Shown: positions 39,250 to 50,976, numbered from the stretch's first letter. The stretch is DNA of 64,000 nt from Ctenosaura bakeri (GCA_948474755.1 CAOLHI010001020.1:124001-188000); one strand, 5' to 3'. Made by a program: numbers and translations. The notes: generated from the letters alone by a model not told the origin.

Positions 39250-40350
39250 CCAAGGCACGGAGATTTTTTACTCTGCAATGCTTTTGTTGCAACTCGCAAA
39301 CGCTCCCAGGGACTCCCCGCGACCACCAGATGCCCCTTAATTGGCACGCCTTATGATACAGTATTGCAACCGGACCGCTCTCTCTTCTCCTTTCTTTCGG
39401 AAAGCCCGGTCCGCGGAGCCCCAGCAAAGGGGCCCACGCTTCCCAAGCGCTCTTTGCGCACTTCTGTGCCTTCCGACCGGGCGGCTACCCTCGAAGAAGA
39501 GCGCTTCCCCCTTTCCTCGACGGCACACGGGACTACGGGCGTCCCCGTCCTTGGTGTGAGCGGACGTCCCCGCCACCCCCTCTCCCCTCAGCCCCCTACC
39601 TTCGTACGCGAGGCTGAAGCGCGCCCCCACCGCCAGCAGCAGAGCCAAGCCGACCGAGCGGGTCCTCATCTTCCCCGGCTGCAGAAAGCGTTCGGCTCCC
39701 GCCAGAGAGGCTGCCGAAGTGGGAGGCGGGAGCGGCCGGGCGAGCGAGCGGGGGAAGGGCAGAAACCGTGCCTGGCTCGGCTGTGGGGCTCCCCCCCGCC
39801 ACCCCTCGGAAAACTCCTCCCCTTCGCCCTCTTCCCGCCGGCGAAGCGTCCCGAGCCCTTCCCTCCCACGCGCGCCCCAGCGCAGGACGGGGAGCGGCGC
39901 CGCGGTCCCCCTGAGGGGCCCCTGGGGTGCCTTCCTAAGTTTCCAGTGTGGGCGACGCAACCATGCCCTCCCCCCCCACGGCCACAGCCGCTCCACAGAG
40001 GTTCCTCTCTGGCTCAGGGTTTTAGGATGCTTTCCAAATTCCAAGTAGTTCGGGCTTGGTTTTTCTTTTGTTTTAAACTCTCTGCACAAAGTGTTCGAAA
40101 GTCTTTCTTTTTCCCTCCAAAGACTTTCCTTCCCTCTCCTTCAGCGGGCCGTTGGCAGACTGGGCTCCTTCATTTATGAGGGGCGGACGGCGACGGGGAA
40201 GAAAAAGCTGGGAACTGGAAGGGACCGCGACGGCCTCTTCCCTCCCCCGCGCCAGCCCGAATCCAAACCGCGGTGGTTACACACACGCCAGACGCGAAGT
40301 GGAGCTGGGGGCCACAAACTCAGCCTGCGCGGGAAAAGGCTGGGGGCTTT
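39250..40350 (-). promoter_or_regulatory. SRPX: SRPX CpG-island promoter region
   Basis: GC content and CpG density rise sharply over the SRPX start codon (39669) and about 700 bp upstream of it, against strongly AT-rich flanks. GC boxes such as GGGGCGGACGG (near 40180) and CCGCCCC-like runs occur, with no obvious TATA box. This is typical of a CpG-island promoter; the exact transcription start cannot be read from the sequence. Confidence 0.75.
39600..39669 (-). CDS. SRPX: SRPX exon 1: start codon and signal peptide
   Basis: The start ATG is at 39669-39667 on the minus strand in a purine context (GGGAAGATGA, A at -3). It encodes MRTRSVGLALLLAVGARF then SLAYE, a classical signal peptide with a basic N-terminus, a hydrophobic LALLLAV core and small residues before the likely cleavage point. 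The exon ends with a single G before the donor GTAGGG (39599-39594). That G joins GA of exon 2 to make glycine, giving YE-G-SGYSPLED in frame. The signal is shorter than the human one as I remember it. Upstream sequence in the same frame stays open for a while inside the CpG island, but no better start is evident. Confidence 0.92.
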
Positions 40351-40471
40351 CCAGAGGGGCTGGTTTTTGGTTTAAACCCTTGACAAGTCTAAAATAAGTG
40401 TGAACCCTGGGCCCAGCAGAAGGGGAGTAGCGTCCTCCACATACCTACTGGATGCAGAAGGGTATTTCACC

Positions 40472-40632
40472 CCATTTCGGCACTAGACTGTTAACAGTGC
40501 TATTGTTCCACTTTCATCATCCTATGGAATCCTGGGGCCTTTGAGGCCCCTCACTCAACTGCAAACCCCAGGATTCCATAAGATGTTGAAAATGGAAGAA
40601 TAGCACTATCACAGTCTAGTGTCCAAATGGCC
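40472..40632. repeat. Palindromic MITE copy near SRPX promoter
   Basis: The arms GGCACTAGACTGTTAACAGT ... GGAATCCTGGGG and AAACCCCAGGATTCCATAAG ... CACAGTCTAGTGTCCAAATG are inverted to each other. It sits about 0.8 kb upstream of the SRPX start codon. Confidence 0.75.
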
Positions 40633-41013
40633 TTAAATGCATTTGCCTCCCTGTTTTTCTTCCAGTAGGGTTCATGTTGCAATAATGGTGCAAAGGAGAA
40701 TACTGCTTAGAATTTAACAGAGGAGGGTGATTGTTTTTAAATAGCAGAACTGTTGTTTTGTTTTGTTTTTTAATGCAGTTAGAGGGCAGCATGCCTTTGA
40801 ATGCCAGTTGCTGGTGAGCAACAGCAAGAAAGGGCTACTGCCCCCCTCACCAACTTGTGGGACCTTTCAGATGCAACTATTTATCAGAGGATGCTGAACT
40901 AGGTAGGTCTTTGACCTGCACTAATAGAAACCTTGCTGCTGTTTCAGCCTTGGGGAATGTACAAAAGGTCCACCTTTCCTTATTCTACTAAGATATTTTC
41001 AATTCCTCTAGAT

Positions 41014-42755
41014 CAGTGGTTCTCAACCTTCCTAATGCCGCGACCCCTTAATACAGTTCCTCATGTTGTGGTGACCCCCAACCATAAAATAATTTTCGTT
41101 ATTATTTATTTATTTATTATTTCGTTAGTTAGTTAGGTATTTCCAACATCAAATAGATTGGAAACACTACCCTAAATCACTGCTCTGGATAGACTTCTAA
41201 CGCCTAAAAACTGGTAACCCTCCCCCCTTTTTTAAGCACAGAAAGCGTCCATCAATGCCAGAATTAAGGCAGTAGTTCTAGTTCTGAGTGTTGGGTTTCC
41301 ACAGTTCAAAAAGCCAGTCAGTCCCAAAGGCAATGCCGAAACAGCCCACATTTTACACGAGGCGCAGGGAGGAAAGGACAGGAAGAGAGGAAAGATGGTG
41401 GCGGCATAAGCAGACACATTTTGTTTCACTCCCAACCTCCCTCCCTCCCTTAAAGGGAGTGCGGACGCTGAACATACAAAAAGCGAGGAATGCAAGACAG
41501 TCAGGGCGAAGAACACAACACGTGCGTGTGGCAAGCGCCAAGGGTCCACGCACAACAAAAGCGAGAGGAGAAAGTCATCCTGGCTATTTCTGCACTAGAC
41601 TGTTATAGCGCTATGATTCCACTTTCACCATCCTATGGAATCCTGGGGTTTGCACTGCAAACCCCAGGATTCCATAGGATGGTGAAAGTGGAATCATAGC
41701 GCTATAACACTGGAATGTGGAAATGGCCAAAGTCCACAGGACGGATCAGAGCAGCGCTTTCGGGTCAAAAAATCAAAAAAAAAAACAAAAAACCTCAGCC
41801 AAGGAGCCTTGGAAACTCTTGCTACACAAACCAAAGCCCTTCGCTGACGCCCCCTGCTCCTTTCCCGACCGAGTTCTCGGTCGCGGAGGGACCAATCTCC
41901 CCCGTCGGAAGGCAGATCCACTGCAGGAAAGTTTCCCCCTTTGCCTGCCGGACCAAAGGCAACAGCCACACCGACAACTCCCACAGAGTGGCGTGCCCAG
42001 AATGAATGGGCGACCAGGCGATCGCCGCTGCTGCAGCCCTGCCACTTTGGGAAGCAAGCAGAGCCCAGTTGCTCGCTCGCCCCGGCAAGCAACTCTGTTC
42101 GCCGGCATGAATGAGCGTGAGGCGAAGAGGGTGAGGGGACGGGGTCTTACCTCCCAGACGTCCCACTGCAGCGCCATAAACCCTGAATGGGAAGCCCTGT
42201 GGGGGCGGGGTTCAAGTGTCCAAGCAGCGCCCGGCTGCTCACTCACCCCGGCAAGCAACTCTGAGTCTGCAAGCCGGCATGAAGGGGAAAGGGAACACTG
42301 AAGGGGAAGCCCTCCGTGTGTGTGTGTGTGTGTGGTGCAGGCGCGAGCGTCCAAGCAGCGCCTGGCTGCGCCTGGCTGCACGCCTCCTCTCCCCTCCCGC
42401 CAGCTTGGGGTCTCCTCTCCTCACCTCCACCTTAATGGTCTGGCTCCAGCTCTCTCCTCTTGGTCTCCTCACCTCCACCTTAACATTCAGGCTCCAGCTC
42501 TCTCCTCCTGCTCTCCGCACCTCCGGCTCCACCTCAGGCTCCTCCAGTGCTTTCCCACCAGGCAGGGAAAGACGGGGAAATGCCCAGCATGCCTCCTCTC
42601 CCCTCCTCCCAGCGCAGGGGTCTCAGAAGCACTGCTCCCATTGGCTGTGAGGTCACCTTCTTTTAAAAGGGAGGGCAGGATTGAGGAGCAGCGACTCCTG
42701 TGAAATGGTCATTCGACCCCCAAAGGGGTCCCGACCCCCAGGTTGAGAACCACTG
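41014..42755. mobile_element. SPIN-like hAT element with a GC-rich internal cargo
   Basis: Left end: CAGTGGTTCTCAACCTTCCT then AATGCCGCGACCCCTTAATA. Right end: GGGGTCCCGACCCCCAGGTT then GAGAACCACTG. The ends match SPIN (Space Invader) hAT termini as I know them. Perfect 8-bp target repeats CTCTAGAT flank it at 41006-41013 and 42756-42763. Most known SPIN non-autonomous copies are a few hundred bp. This one is 1742 bp and its middle (about 41.2-42.65 kb) is GC- and CpG-rich with no transposase frame. It contains a palindromic MITE at 41582-41728. The long GC-driven frames on both strands show no domain. Confidence 0.85.
41582..41728. repeat. Palindromic MITE with perfect 54-bp arms
   Basis: Positions 41601-41654 and 41656-41709 are perfect reverse complements around a single C at 41655. 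Outside them the ends (GGCTATTTCTGCACTAGAC / GGAATGTGGAAATGGCC) are imperfectly inverted. It belongs to the same family as 33029 and 40472 and is nested in the SPIN-like element. Confidence 0.9.
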
Positions 42756-42822
42756 CTCTAGATAGCTGTTACAATGAGATGCCTTTTTTGGCTGGAATTC
42801 TGTTTGCATCATGGGGGAGGGA

Positions 42823-43405
42823 TATTTTCAAGTTGTTCATGGACTTATGACAACCCCATTAATTTCACAGGGTTTTCTTTGGCAAGGAATATTCAGAGGT
42901 AGTTTGATATTGCCTTCTTCTAATTATAGGAGCAGTTCTTAACCTGTGGTCCATGGAACCCCCCAGGGGAGGGGGTGCAATGTCCTCACAGAGGGTCTGC
43001 AAAGCCTTGAAGAAACGTTATGACCTTTTATAGTTAAAATAGCAAGACAAATGGACAGATGGACAGTCATAGATTGATCTCAAAGAGTAGGAGTCTTTTG
43101 CCAGTGATAGGCATCATTTGTACCGAGTTTCATTGTAATATCTCATACAATACAAAAGTTATGAAAATAACCGTTCAATAGCAAAAAAAATGTACTCAGC
43201 ACTGCTCTCTAAATTTGAAGACCCTTGATAAGTAACTTTAAATACATAATTGATGCTCTTCAGGGCTTTAAATCTTGAGTTAATGGTCCACAGCAACAAA
43301 ATAGGGTCCATGGTAAACAAAAGCTTGAGCACCATTGGCCTACAGCACCTGGTATTTCTTGGTGCTCTCCCATCCAAGTACTAACCAGGCCTGACCTTGC
43401 TTACA
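42823..43405 (-). repeat. SINE fragment split by a hAT-like insert
   Basis: The left part (TCAAGTTGTTCATGGACTTA ... GGGTTTTCTTTGGCAAGGAA) and right part (CAGCACCTGGTATTTCTTGG ... CCCATCCAAGTACTAACCAG) read as one reverse-oriented SINE. It is interrupted at about 42933-43337 by another element. Confidence 0.6.
42933..43337 (+). mobile_element. hAT-like non-autonomous element
   Basis: The left end CAGTTCTTAACCTGTGGTCC resembles that of the composite hAT at 17984. The right end has GGGTCCATGGTAAACAAAAG then CTTGAGCACCATTG. No clear 8-bp duplication is visible, so the ends are approximate. Confidence 0.55.
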
Positions 43406-44013
43406 CATGCATAAATTTCCCTATGGAAGAGGTCAGACTTTTTTGTTAGTATTCATTTCACAGCTGTGGAAGGAGATTTGCACATATGGTACCCTTGTGC
43501 CTGCAGATGGATCTATTGATGTTCATGAGTGTTCTGTTGTGCAGTGTGTTCTAAGTGGGACTGACTTTGAAGAGCATTTGGGAACTTCAGCTGGCACAGA
43601 GAGCTATAGCCAAAGTTAACTGAAGCAGATCACAGAGACCATGAAACTCCCCCACTACCTACAACAGTTCCATTCCATGCTAGTCTGTTTCCAGACTCAG
43701 TTCAAAGTGCTGATTATAACCTATTAAGAAGGGGCTTTTAGAAGAGTGCTGTATTGTTTTAATTGTCCTTTTTAAAAACTGTTTTATATTTTTAATTCTA
43801 TGTTTTAAATAGCTTTAGTATTGTGAATAGTTTAATTCTCTTTTAATGTATTTTTAAGCTATGTTGCACTTGTTCTATCGGTAAGGCACCTTAAGTTCTA
43901 CTTTTGCAGAAAAGTTAGGATGTAAACAAAGGTGGTAACAACAACAGCAGGAACAGGAGCAACAGCTGAGCCTTTCCCCCCTCCCATTTTTTAAAAGTTA
44001 CAAAATGACAATG

Positions 44014-44376
44014 GAGTGGAGTGGGCAACTGTGGGAGGCTAGGGGGCCACCTTACCCACCGAGGAGACCTTGGGGGGCATATACACACCCCTACACTGCT
44101 CCCAAATGTCCCCTAAAACCTTCTATGGGCTGTTAGGGACACTTTCACCACATTTTTAGGCCCCCTGCCTCAGTTTAGACCCAAGAAAGGTCTTTCTTCA
44201 AAACTACAAGTCACTTCTAATTTACTTCATGTTTTGAAAAAGAATTTTCCTGGGCTTAAAATGATCCAGGAGTGTCCAAAATGTGGTAAAAATGCCCCCT
44301 TATCTTGTGAGAACCACAAATATTGTCCTGGGGGGCCACATATGACCCATGGGCTGCATTTTGCCCACCCCGTGCT
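44014..44376. mobile_element. hAT-like repeat (GTGGGCAA termini)
   Basis: The left GAGTGGAGTGGGCAACTGTG and right GGGCTGCATTTTGCCCACCC are inverted in part (GTGGGCAA / TTGCCCAC), typical of a common lizard hAT family. A weaker relative lies at about 59.22-59.6 kb. Confidence 0.5.
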
Positions 44377-46857
44377 AAATTGAAATACCCCCCTGCTGTG
44401 GATCTCCTTTGGAAGAAAGGCAGGATATAAATTCAATGTATGTGTGTACGAATGAATGAATATCAAAGGAACTTTTGTGCACCATATGTATGTTTGCCAC
44501 CACTTCCCTTTGAAATTCATCTTCAAATTTCCCTTCCTAATTCTGATTTCCTACTATAGCCAAGTCAAGAGAGGGCAAAATGGAGCCCTCCAGCACTGGA
44601 CTAAAACTCCTATCACTCCTAGCCAGCACAATGGTGAGAAATGCTGGAAGCTGCAGGATCTGAAACACCGAAGTTTTCCCCTCCCTGCTTTAAGTACTTG
44701 ATGGGACTAACCTATATTTGATTCCCTAGCTCTTCTTCCTTGTTATTTTAGATTGCAAGCATATCTGTTTCCTCGTTATTTTAGATTGCAAGCATATTGG
44801 GGTGGGGAGGGGTAGAGCAAAGAGATCTTCTAGAAACAAGGCATTACAGGATTTGATTTAAAAGCCCTGTTTTATGCCAAACAGGGTTTTTATGTTCTTT
44901 ATGCTTGTCAGGTAATGGTAAAATGCATAGCAGTCTCTTCTGATGACTTTTGAAGCTATTAGAGCATTAAAGGTAATAAATGATACTTTGAACTAGACCC
45001 AAAACAGATTTGAACCAACAAATGTTGTTGTTGTTGTTGTGGTTGTTGTGTGCCTTTAAGTCATATTACTCAACAGTGGAATCACATCCTTTTGATAATT
45101 GGCCTCTGGTCAAAAGTTTGCAGCTGCATTCAGCACCACCTGTAATTTCTGGACACTCTTCAAAGGCAACCCAAGCACAATGCCTTTATAGCAATACGTT
45201 CCAACCTTGGAGTAAATAAAACCCATTTTCTTCAGGAACTGATGCAGCAGTTATTTGGCAAAGCAAAAGTACTCTTTGTTATAGCTGCAACCTGAAAATC
45301 TGTGAACAGAACACCCAAGCTGTGCTTCTTCAAACAACATCTCATATAATTCCAAACAAGTCATATTCCTGCTGCCAAATCAGAGGTTTTTATGCTTTAT
45401 GTTTTATATGCTTTTATGGTTTTATTATTCACTCTCATGAAGCCCATTGCAACTTTCAGACAATGATTTAGAACTTCTACTGCTTCTCTGGATTGAATGG
45501 GAAAGTAGAGATAGAGTTGAGTATCAGCAGGGCTGCAGATCTCCAGATGTTCTCTCTCAGTGGTTTTAAGTCAGTTTTAGGACAACAGAACACCATCCCA
45601 TAGGATGCCATAAAACAAAAACTAAGGTTGCTAAGCATAAATTATGTAACTTTCTAATCTAAACCATCGTGTACAATGTTGGCATCGATATCATGGTCCT
45701 ATGAGTACCAGGCTATATAAAAACAATTTATACAACACTCCAAAGCTATCAGTGCAATAAAAGTGGTAGAAATTACATTTAATCTCATTAAGACTTCAGG
45801 TCTGCATGCATGAAAATTATCATTTCCCTGCAAGAGAAACACCGACTACTTTAAAAAAAGAAAAGTGCATGCCTCTTCCGCAACTGAGTAATGGCTATAT
45901 ATTAATCACACAATAAAATGTTAGCTGAGGAAGGCCCTAGATAAATCCATTCTAATTAATGACTTCTAATAATAGCACGCGATCAAATATAAAGAACATA
46001 TCAGACTCAGGGAGAATACGGTAGAACAGAACAGAAGAAGGATTTTATATTGCCAGGAAGGATGTGAGAGAGCCTTTCTAGCAGCAAGAAGCCTACAAAG
46101 AAAGTTCAAGAGAACTAGGTAACAAAAACCAAGTTTCTTCCTTTGTCTAGATAAGAATTTACTGAGTTTATCTAAGCTTTTACATGTCAAACCATGTTTA
46201 CAGATACTTGGTATGGTTGTCCATGCATTTGACAACAACTATATCTTCATTCATTCATTAATGGACTGGGAAAGACATCTTTAAAATTTTGAAACACAAT
46301 GCTTAATTCTATTGACACAAATCTCAAAATGTAATGAGTGTCTCCATGTGCCACTTTACACATAGTATGTTTCCTCCAAAATGGTCATATAAAGGAAAAT
46401 GTTATCAATGAAGAATGTAGAAAAACTAGGGTAGATGAGTACTGTATCTAGCTTGAGGGGGAAAAAAACCAAATAAATATACCCTTTTCATATTAAGTTT
46501 AAAGGTACCTTATCATGCCTCTCAGCCACATAAAAATGTTTATTATTCAGAGGCACCTTTTATTTTCTCTATCCTTCCTTCATACCTGGATGGTTTTGTA
46601 GTACTTTTCAAGCAGCACAAAGTAAAAACTAAATTCCAGCAGCAGAACCAGCACTTATGCAACAGATAGTGTTTAGTTGTTGCAGGTTTCTATTGCAACA
46701 GTTGATTCATTACACGTGTATGAAGCAATTGTTGATTTCTTTGTTGGGGTGTTTTTGAAGGATATGTGCTTACCTAGTTATCTATTAATATCACAAATGC
46801 AAAGAAATACTGTATAATGAGCTAGTCTGCCATTAGGTTTGCAAGCTTCTCATCTTA

Positions 46858-47395
46858 GTTTTACTGTTACGTGCCATCAAGTCAACTTCAGTTAATAGTG
46901 ACTTTATGGCCAAGAGACTACCAAGAGTTCCTGTTATTTAATAGCCCTCACCCATCTTTGCAAATTTAGGGCCATGGCTTTCTTATTTCACCTGCATATG
47001 GCCTTCCTCTACTTCCACTGCTTTTAACTTTACCAAGCATTATAATCTTTTCCAATGAGTCATATCCTCAGTTTTGTCATTCTGGCTTTTAGGGAGAGTG
47101 TTCTGAGATTTTCTCTCAGACCCATTTGCCTTTTTGGTGGTCCACAGCATCCACTGTCATCTCCTCCAGCATCACATTTCAAATGATTCCCCCCCCCCGT
47201 CAGCTTCCTTCACTGTACAACTTTCACATCTGTGCACAGAAATCAGAAATATTGCAGTATGGATTGCCCGGTATTCTTAACACTTGCCTAGTTCCTTCAT
47301 AACTGCCTTTCCAGCTTTTGGTCTTCTTATTTCATAACTACAGTCTTCATTTTGGTTAATGACTGAGCCAAGGAACAGGATTCTATCATCTACTT
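46858..47395 (-). mobile_element. SINE tail plus LINE fragment (possibly R4/Dong-like), reverse
   Basis: 46858-46920 resembles a reverse SINE tail (TGCCATCAAGTCAACTTCAG). From about 46990 the minus strand carries diverged sequence with motifs I associate with the C-terminal end of a lizard non-LTR retrotransposon (plus strand GTCATTCTGGCTTTTAGGGA; GGTGGTCCACAGCATCCACT). Assignment to family is tentative. Confidence 0.4.
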
Positions 47396-47439
47396 TAAAA
47401 TTATGTAAATAAATAGTGGTCATTATATTTCAAAGCTGT

Positions 47440-48020
47440 CCTTGAAAAGTGTTTGTAAGCTGCAGCTAGTGCAAAATGCAGCAGCCAGACTGATGTAAGG
47501 TGCCTATTTTAGATACCATAGAACACCGGTCTTGCAAGAACTGCACTGGCTTCCAGTTCGTTTCCAAGCTCATTTCAAGGACCTAAACTACTTAGGGGCA
47601 GGATACCTGAAAGACTACCTCCTCCCCTATGAGCCTGCCAGAAATTTGAGATTTTCAGAGATGCTTTTGTGTGCCCCACTACATGTACCCATTAACTTAA
47701 CTTTGTGTGTGAAGTTAATGGGTACATTTAAGGGGCTTTCTCTGTAGCAGCACCTGGACTGTGGAACTCCCTACCCAAGGAAGTCAGGCTGGTCCTATCC
47801 TTTTAAAGCTTCTGGCAGGCAGCCAAAGCAGTGATGTTCTGCATGGCATTCATTGTTTAAAATTGCTGTTTGACTGTATTAAAATTCTAGGGTTAGACTG
47901 CTTTTAGTAGTTTAGCATGTTTTTAAAATGTTTTTATTTGTTCATCATCTCAGCAATCCATATGGGCTGAGAAGTTATACACAAAACTTTAAATAAATAA
48001 CTGCATAAATAAAATATTTG
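47440..48020 (+). mobile_element. L2 LINE 3' end (ORF2 C-terminus)
   Basis: Translation near 47460-47640 reads LQLVQNAAARL-like, then LQELHWLPVRFQAHFKDLNY and LLPYEPARNLRFSE, the conserved tail of L2 ORF2. An AT-rich 3' UTR and an AAATAAATAA end follow. It is interrupted by stops and inactive. Confidence 0.85.
47684..47726. repeat. Perfect inverted repeat, 15-bp arms, inside L2
   Basis: TGTACCCATTAACTT (47684-47698) and AAGTTAATGGGTACA (47712-47726) are exact reverse complements around a 13-nt loop. It lies in the L2 coding remnant and is followed by continuing L2 sequence. Confidence 0.92.
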
Positions 48021-48673
48021 TTCTCTTTATTATTCAACTACACTTTCTTCCTTTTTTGCACTTTCTTCCTTAAATTTAACCAGTAGTTGTTCTAAGTCTC
48101 TCCTATTTTTCTGCTACTAATGTGGTATTGTCTGTGTATCTTACATTGTTGCTGTTCCTTACCCCAATTTTCATTTAATCTTCCTTTCTGTATATGCTAT
48201 ATTAAATAGCCTGATTCAAGCACAACTTTATCTAATCCCTTTACCAATGGGAAATAATTTTGTTTCTCTGTATTCTGTCCTGATGGTCTCCAGAGTTTAG
48301 GCCACTTATCAGGACAATCAAATATTATGGCACTCCAGTTCTTTAGACTGAACCATAATTTAAATTATTTATTCACAATAATTGATAAAGCACAAACTAA
48401 TTTTATCTTTGAAATTATTCAGTGTGCTCCATTAGCTAATAAATATTTGCAATATGATCTCCAGCATCCCTTCTTCTTCTGAATCTAGCTTGGATGCCTG
48501 GCATTTCTCACTTCGTATGTGGTGAAGTCTTTGATGTAAAAAAAATACCTTGAGCATCACTTTACTTGCATGGGATGATCCAATAGTTGCTAATCTTCCA
48601 GATGTCCCCTTTCTTTTGTTGGGGCTGAAATGTATATGGAGCATTTTTCAGTCTGTAAGGCATTGCACCAGCC

Positions 48674-49915
48674 TTTTTTTTTTTTTGATAAATATATTTA
48701 TTGAAGCACAATATTAACAGAATACATCAAGAGTCTTGTATATCGAAATTTACATAAAATATATAAAATAGAGAGAAATTATTCAAAAGAGAAGAGATTA
48801 AATTATGTTCAATTAACCTATATAAGCATACTTCCAAAAAAAATTCTTTTTGATGGGATTGCATTCGAAGCTTGAATAAAAAGATACCTGTATTTTCACA
48901 ACAATTTTAACCCCACCTATTTTTTTTAATCAACTGTAATCTGCCAATATATAAGTGATTTCAGAACATGTTATACCGACATTCAGTGTTCAGTATCGCT
49001 CACATAAAACATTTTAGTATTCTTCAAAATAGAGACACAGGTGTAAATAGATTACTTAAATTTCAATGTGATGTGTCTTACATTCATAACTAAACAATAG
49101 TGTTCTAAACAAAGAAATTCACATGCAGAATTAGAGGCATATATTATTTGTACCCTTTTGTAAATATAAGTATACTGGAGCCCATTCAGCCTCACATGTC
49201 TTTAGGCTGATCTTTCAAATTCCAATTTAAAATGTCACAGTCTTTCATTTCAAGTAATTTTGTAATCCATTCCTCTATTTCAGGCACATTATCAGTCTTC
49301 CAGTGCTTTGCATATACTATCCTTGCTGTGGTTATCATATACAGGATGATATGCAGATATTTCTTTATCAAAATTTGTTCTGTTTCTGACAGTATATCTA
49401 ATAAGAAAAATTCAGGTGAGAATGGGAGATTGATATTACTTTATGTATATTTTTCCAGTATTTGTTTACATGTAGGCAGGTCCACCGCATATGAAAATAT
49501 GTGCCATCAGCAGTATAACATTTCCAGCATTTATTATCTGATGATTTACACATTTTCTGTAATTTAGAGGGAGATAAATGCCATCTATAAAACATTTTCA
49601 AATAATTTTCTTTCAAATCTTGAGATAGCATACATTTTTGGGTCCTTCGCCAACTGTTATTCCAATCATCCAGTTGAATTTCTCTTCCAATATTCTGAGC
49701 CCATTTTATCATCTCATCCTTGATGGTTTCTGATTCTTACTATCCAAAATAAATTTATAAATCTGTGAGGTTAGGTGAATGGGCTTTTCAAATATTGCAA
49801 TATCAAATTCATTTGTATCATGTGTACTCTGGAACCCTTCCAATTTAAAGTCCATTCTATATTGCTGTTTTAACTACATGTATAAAAACTATTGACAAGA
49901 GAATCCCAGCCTTTT
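48674..49915 (-). mobile_element. 5'-truncated L1 LINE with poly-A and target duplication
   Basis: The plus-strand T13 run (48674-48686) is the poly-A tail. The minus strand at 49398-49712 encodes an L1 ORF2 C-terminus (YLKMFYRWHLSPSKLQKMCK, then NKCWKCYTADGTYFHMRWTC). A 12-bp repeat CCAGCCTTTTTT flanks it (48668-48679 and 49916-49927). The reading frame is broken outside this segment. Confidence 0.85.
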
Positions 49916-50717
49916 TTGAAGCATCAAAGCATCAAAGGTGTAGTCACTATACTGCATCCTTCTGTCCATCATCCACTGTGTCCTAACCTGCTGTCCAGTA
50001 GTCTTGCTTAATAAAACATGAAGTGAAACATCACAGGAAATACATGGTCTGTATTATTTCCTTTCAGGGATCGGAATGACACTGAGTGAAAGCATATCAT
50101 ATTCCCATAGCAATGTCCCACCATTTTTAAATGGTTTTCATCACAGGCATGCCTCTCCAGAGCCTCTCCAGAGCATTAAAGGTTTCCCCTAAACGCTTTT
50201 TAATAATTTTCCATATGAATTTATTGCTTTTTCTTAAAAAAAAAACTTTTAAGAAAACTGCCTGTCGGTTCAAGTCAATTTAATGAACCCACTGACTTCT
50301 ATAAAACTAGATGTCATGGCAGCAGTTAGGAAACTGGAAATAAGATTTACATTTGCTGCAGTTCAGCCAAGCCTTTTCTCTCCCTGCACCCCAATTATGT
50401 TTCTACAGTTTCAAATAATAAAAGCTGCTCCCGAGTAAGAGTTATAGTAGTGACAAAGGACAGCATTACTGCCATTGACTGTGGAAATGACTGTAAATTT
50501 AGTAGGAAAATGCTAAATTATCTTGCTACAGAGGCACGGCATCTTTAAATATACTTGAAGTTTATTTTAAAAATCAAGCAAACCAGAAAATAGTAATTCT
50601 TCCAGCTTTCTTCTGAATGAAAAGAGTATTTACAATGTGTATTTACAGCTGTCGACTGGTTTAGAAAAAGAAATCATAAAATGTCTTAACCAAACTTTTG
50701 AAGTACAAAAATATATT

Positions 50718-50723
50718 TTTATT
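50718..50723 (-). terminator. RPGR: Probable RPGR polyadenylation signal (AATAAA)
   Basis: On the minus strand AATAAA occurs about 255 nt downstream of the constitutive RPGR stop codon. It is the first canonical signal I found downstream of the stop. The cleavage site is not determinable here. Confidence 0.5.
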
Positions 50724-50976
50724 ACAACATTTAAGAGTTAAGGCCACAACACGTCTGTAAGACTGTGATACCCATATCTCTTGAAATAAGTATAATTATG
50801 AAAACAAATAAATACTAGGCCCCAAATCATCTAAATCAGTCTAAACATGTACATTTTACACAAATACAAATCCATCACTATAACCAAAACAAATAAATCA
50901 TTATTGTTTTCAAGTATCAGTTGAAATAATCAGCTTGCATGAGATCACATACATGCAAGTGTCATTCATTTCAATC

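Larger units (their letters stand above)
10406..39599 (-). other. SRPX: SRPX intron 1 (29.2 kb)
   Basis: This long first intron has no supported exon. It carries most of the window's transposons, listed separately: SINEs, a CR1 with nested pogo-like element, further pogo-like copies, the composite hAT near 18 kb, two GC-rich elements near 22 and 32.5 kb, two hAT copies with GACTTGAGTC motifs near 27 and 34-36 kb, an L1 tail near 31 kb and a CR1 near 36.6 kb. A stretch at about 26.0-27.1 kb has TATATAA-type and AATAAAA motifs that could come from an LTR, but I could not find its ends. The remainder (for example 19-22 kb, 23-26 kb and 33.2-34.2 kb) is AT-rich sequence in which I recognise nothing. 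Confidence 0.8.
39670..50716. other. SRPX-RPGR intergenic region (about 11 kb)
   Basis: This region lies between the SRPX start and the likely RPGR polyadenylation site. It contains the CpG island, palindromic MITEs at 40472 and 41582, the SPIN-like element 41014-42755, a SINE with a hAT insert (42823-43405), a hAT relative near 44.0-44.4 kb, LINE fragments at 46.9-48.0 kb and an L1 tail at 48.7-49.9 kb. The stretch 44.8-46.8 kb is AT-rich with nothing I recognise. No host exon could be supported. Confidence 0.7.

Noticed and set aside
39001..40179. 392-codon plus-strand open frame over the CpG island
   Set aside because: It runs antisense to SRPX exon 1 and its promoter. Its Pro/Arg-rich composition is what GC-rich DNA yields, it has no domain, and it starts in ordinary upstream sequence.
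41717..42703. Several overlapping open frames of 100-200 codons on both strands
   Set aside because: They lie inside the SPIN-like element's GC-rich cargo and result from low stop frequency. No domain or consistent splice structure is visible beyond the short exon-like segment reported separately.
49398..49712. 104-codon minus-strand frame with conserved Trp/Cys pattern
   Set aside because: It is the C-terminus of a truncated L1 ORF2 with poly-A and target duplication, not a host gene.
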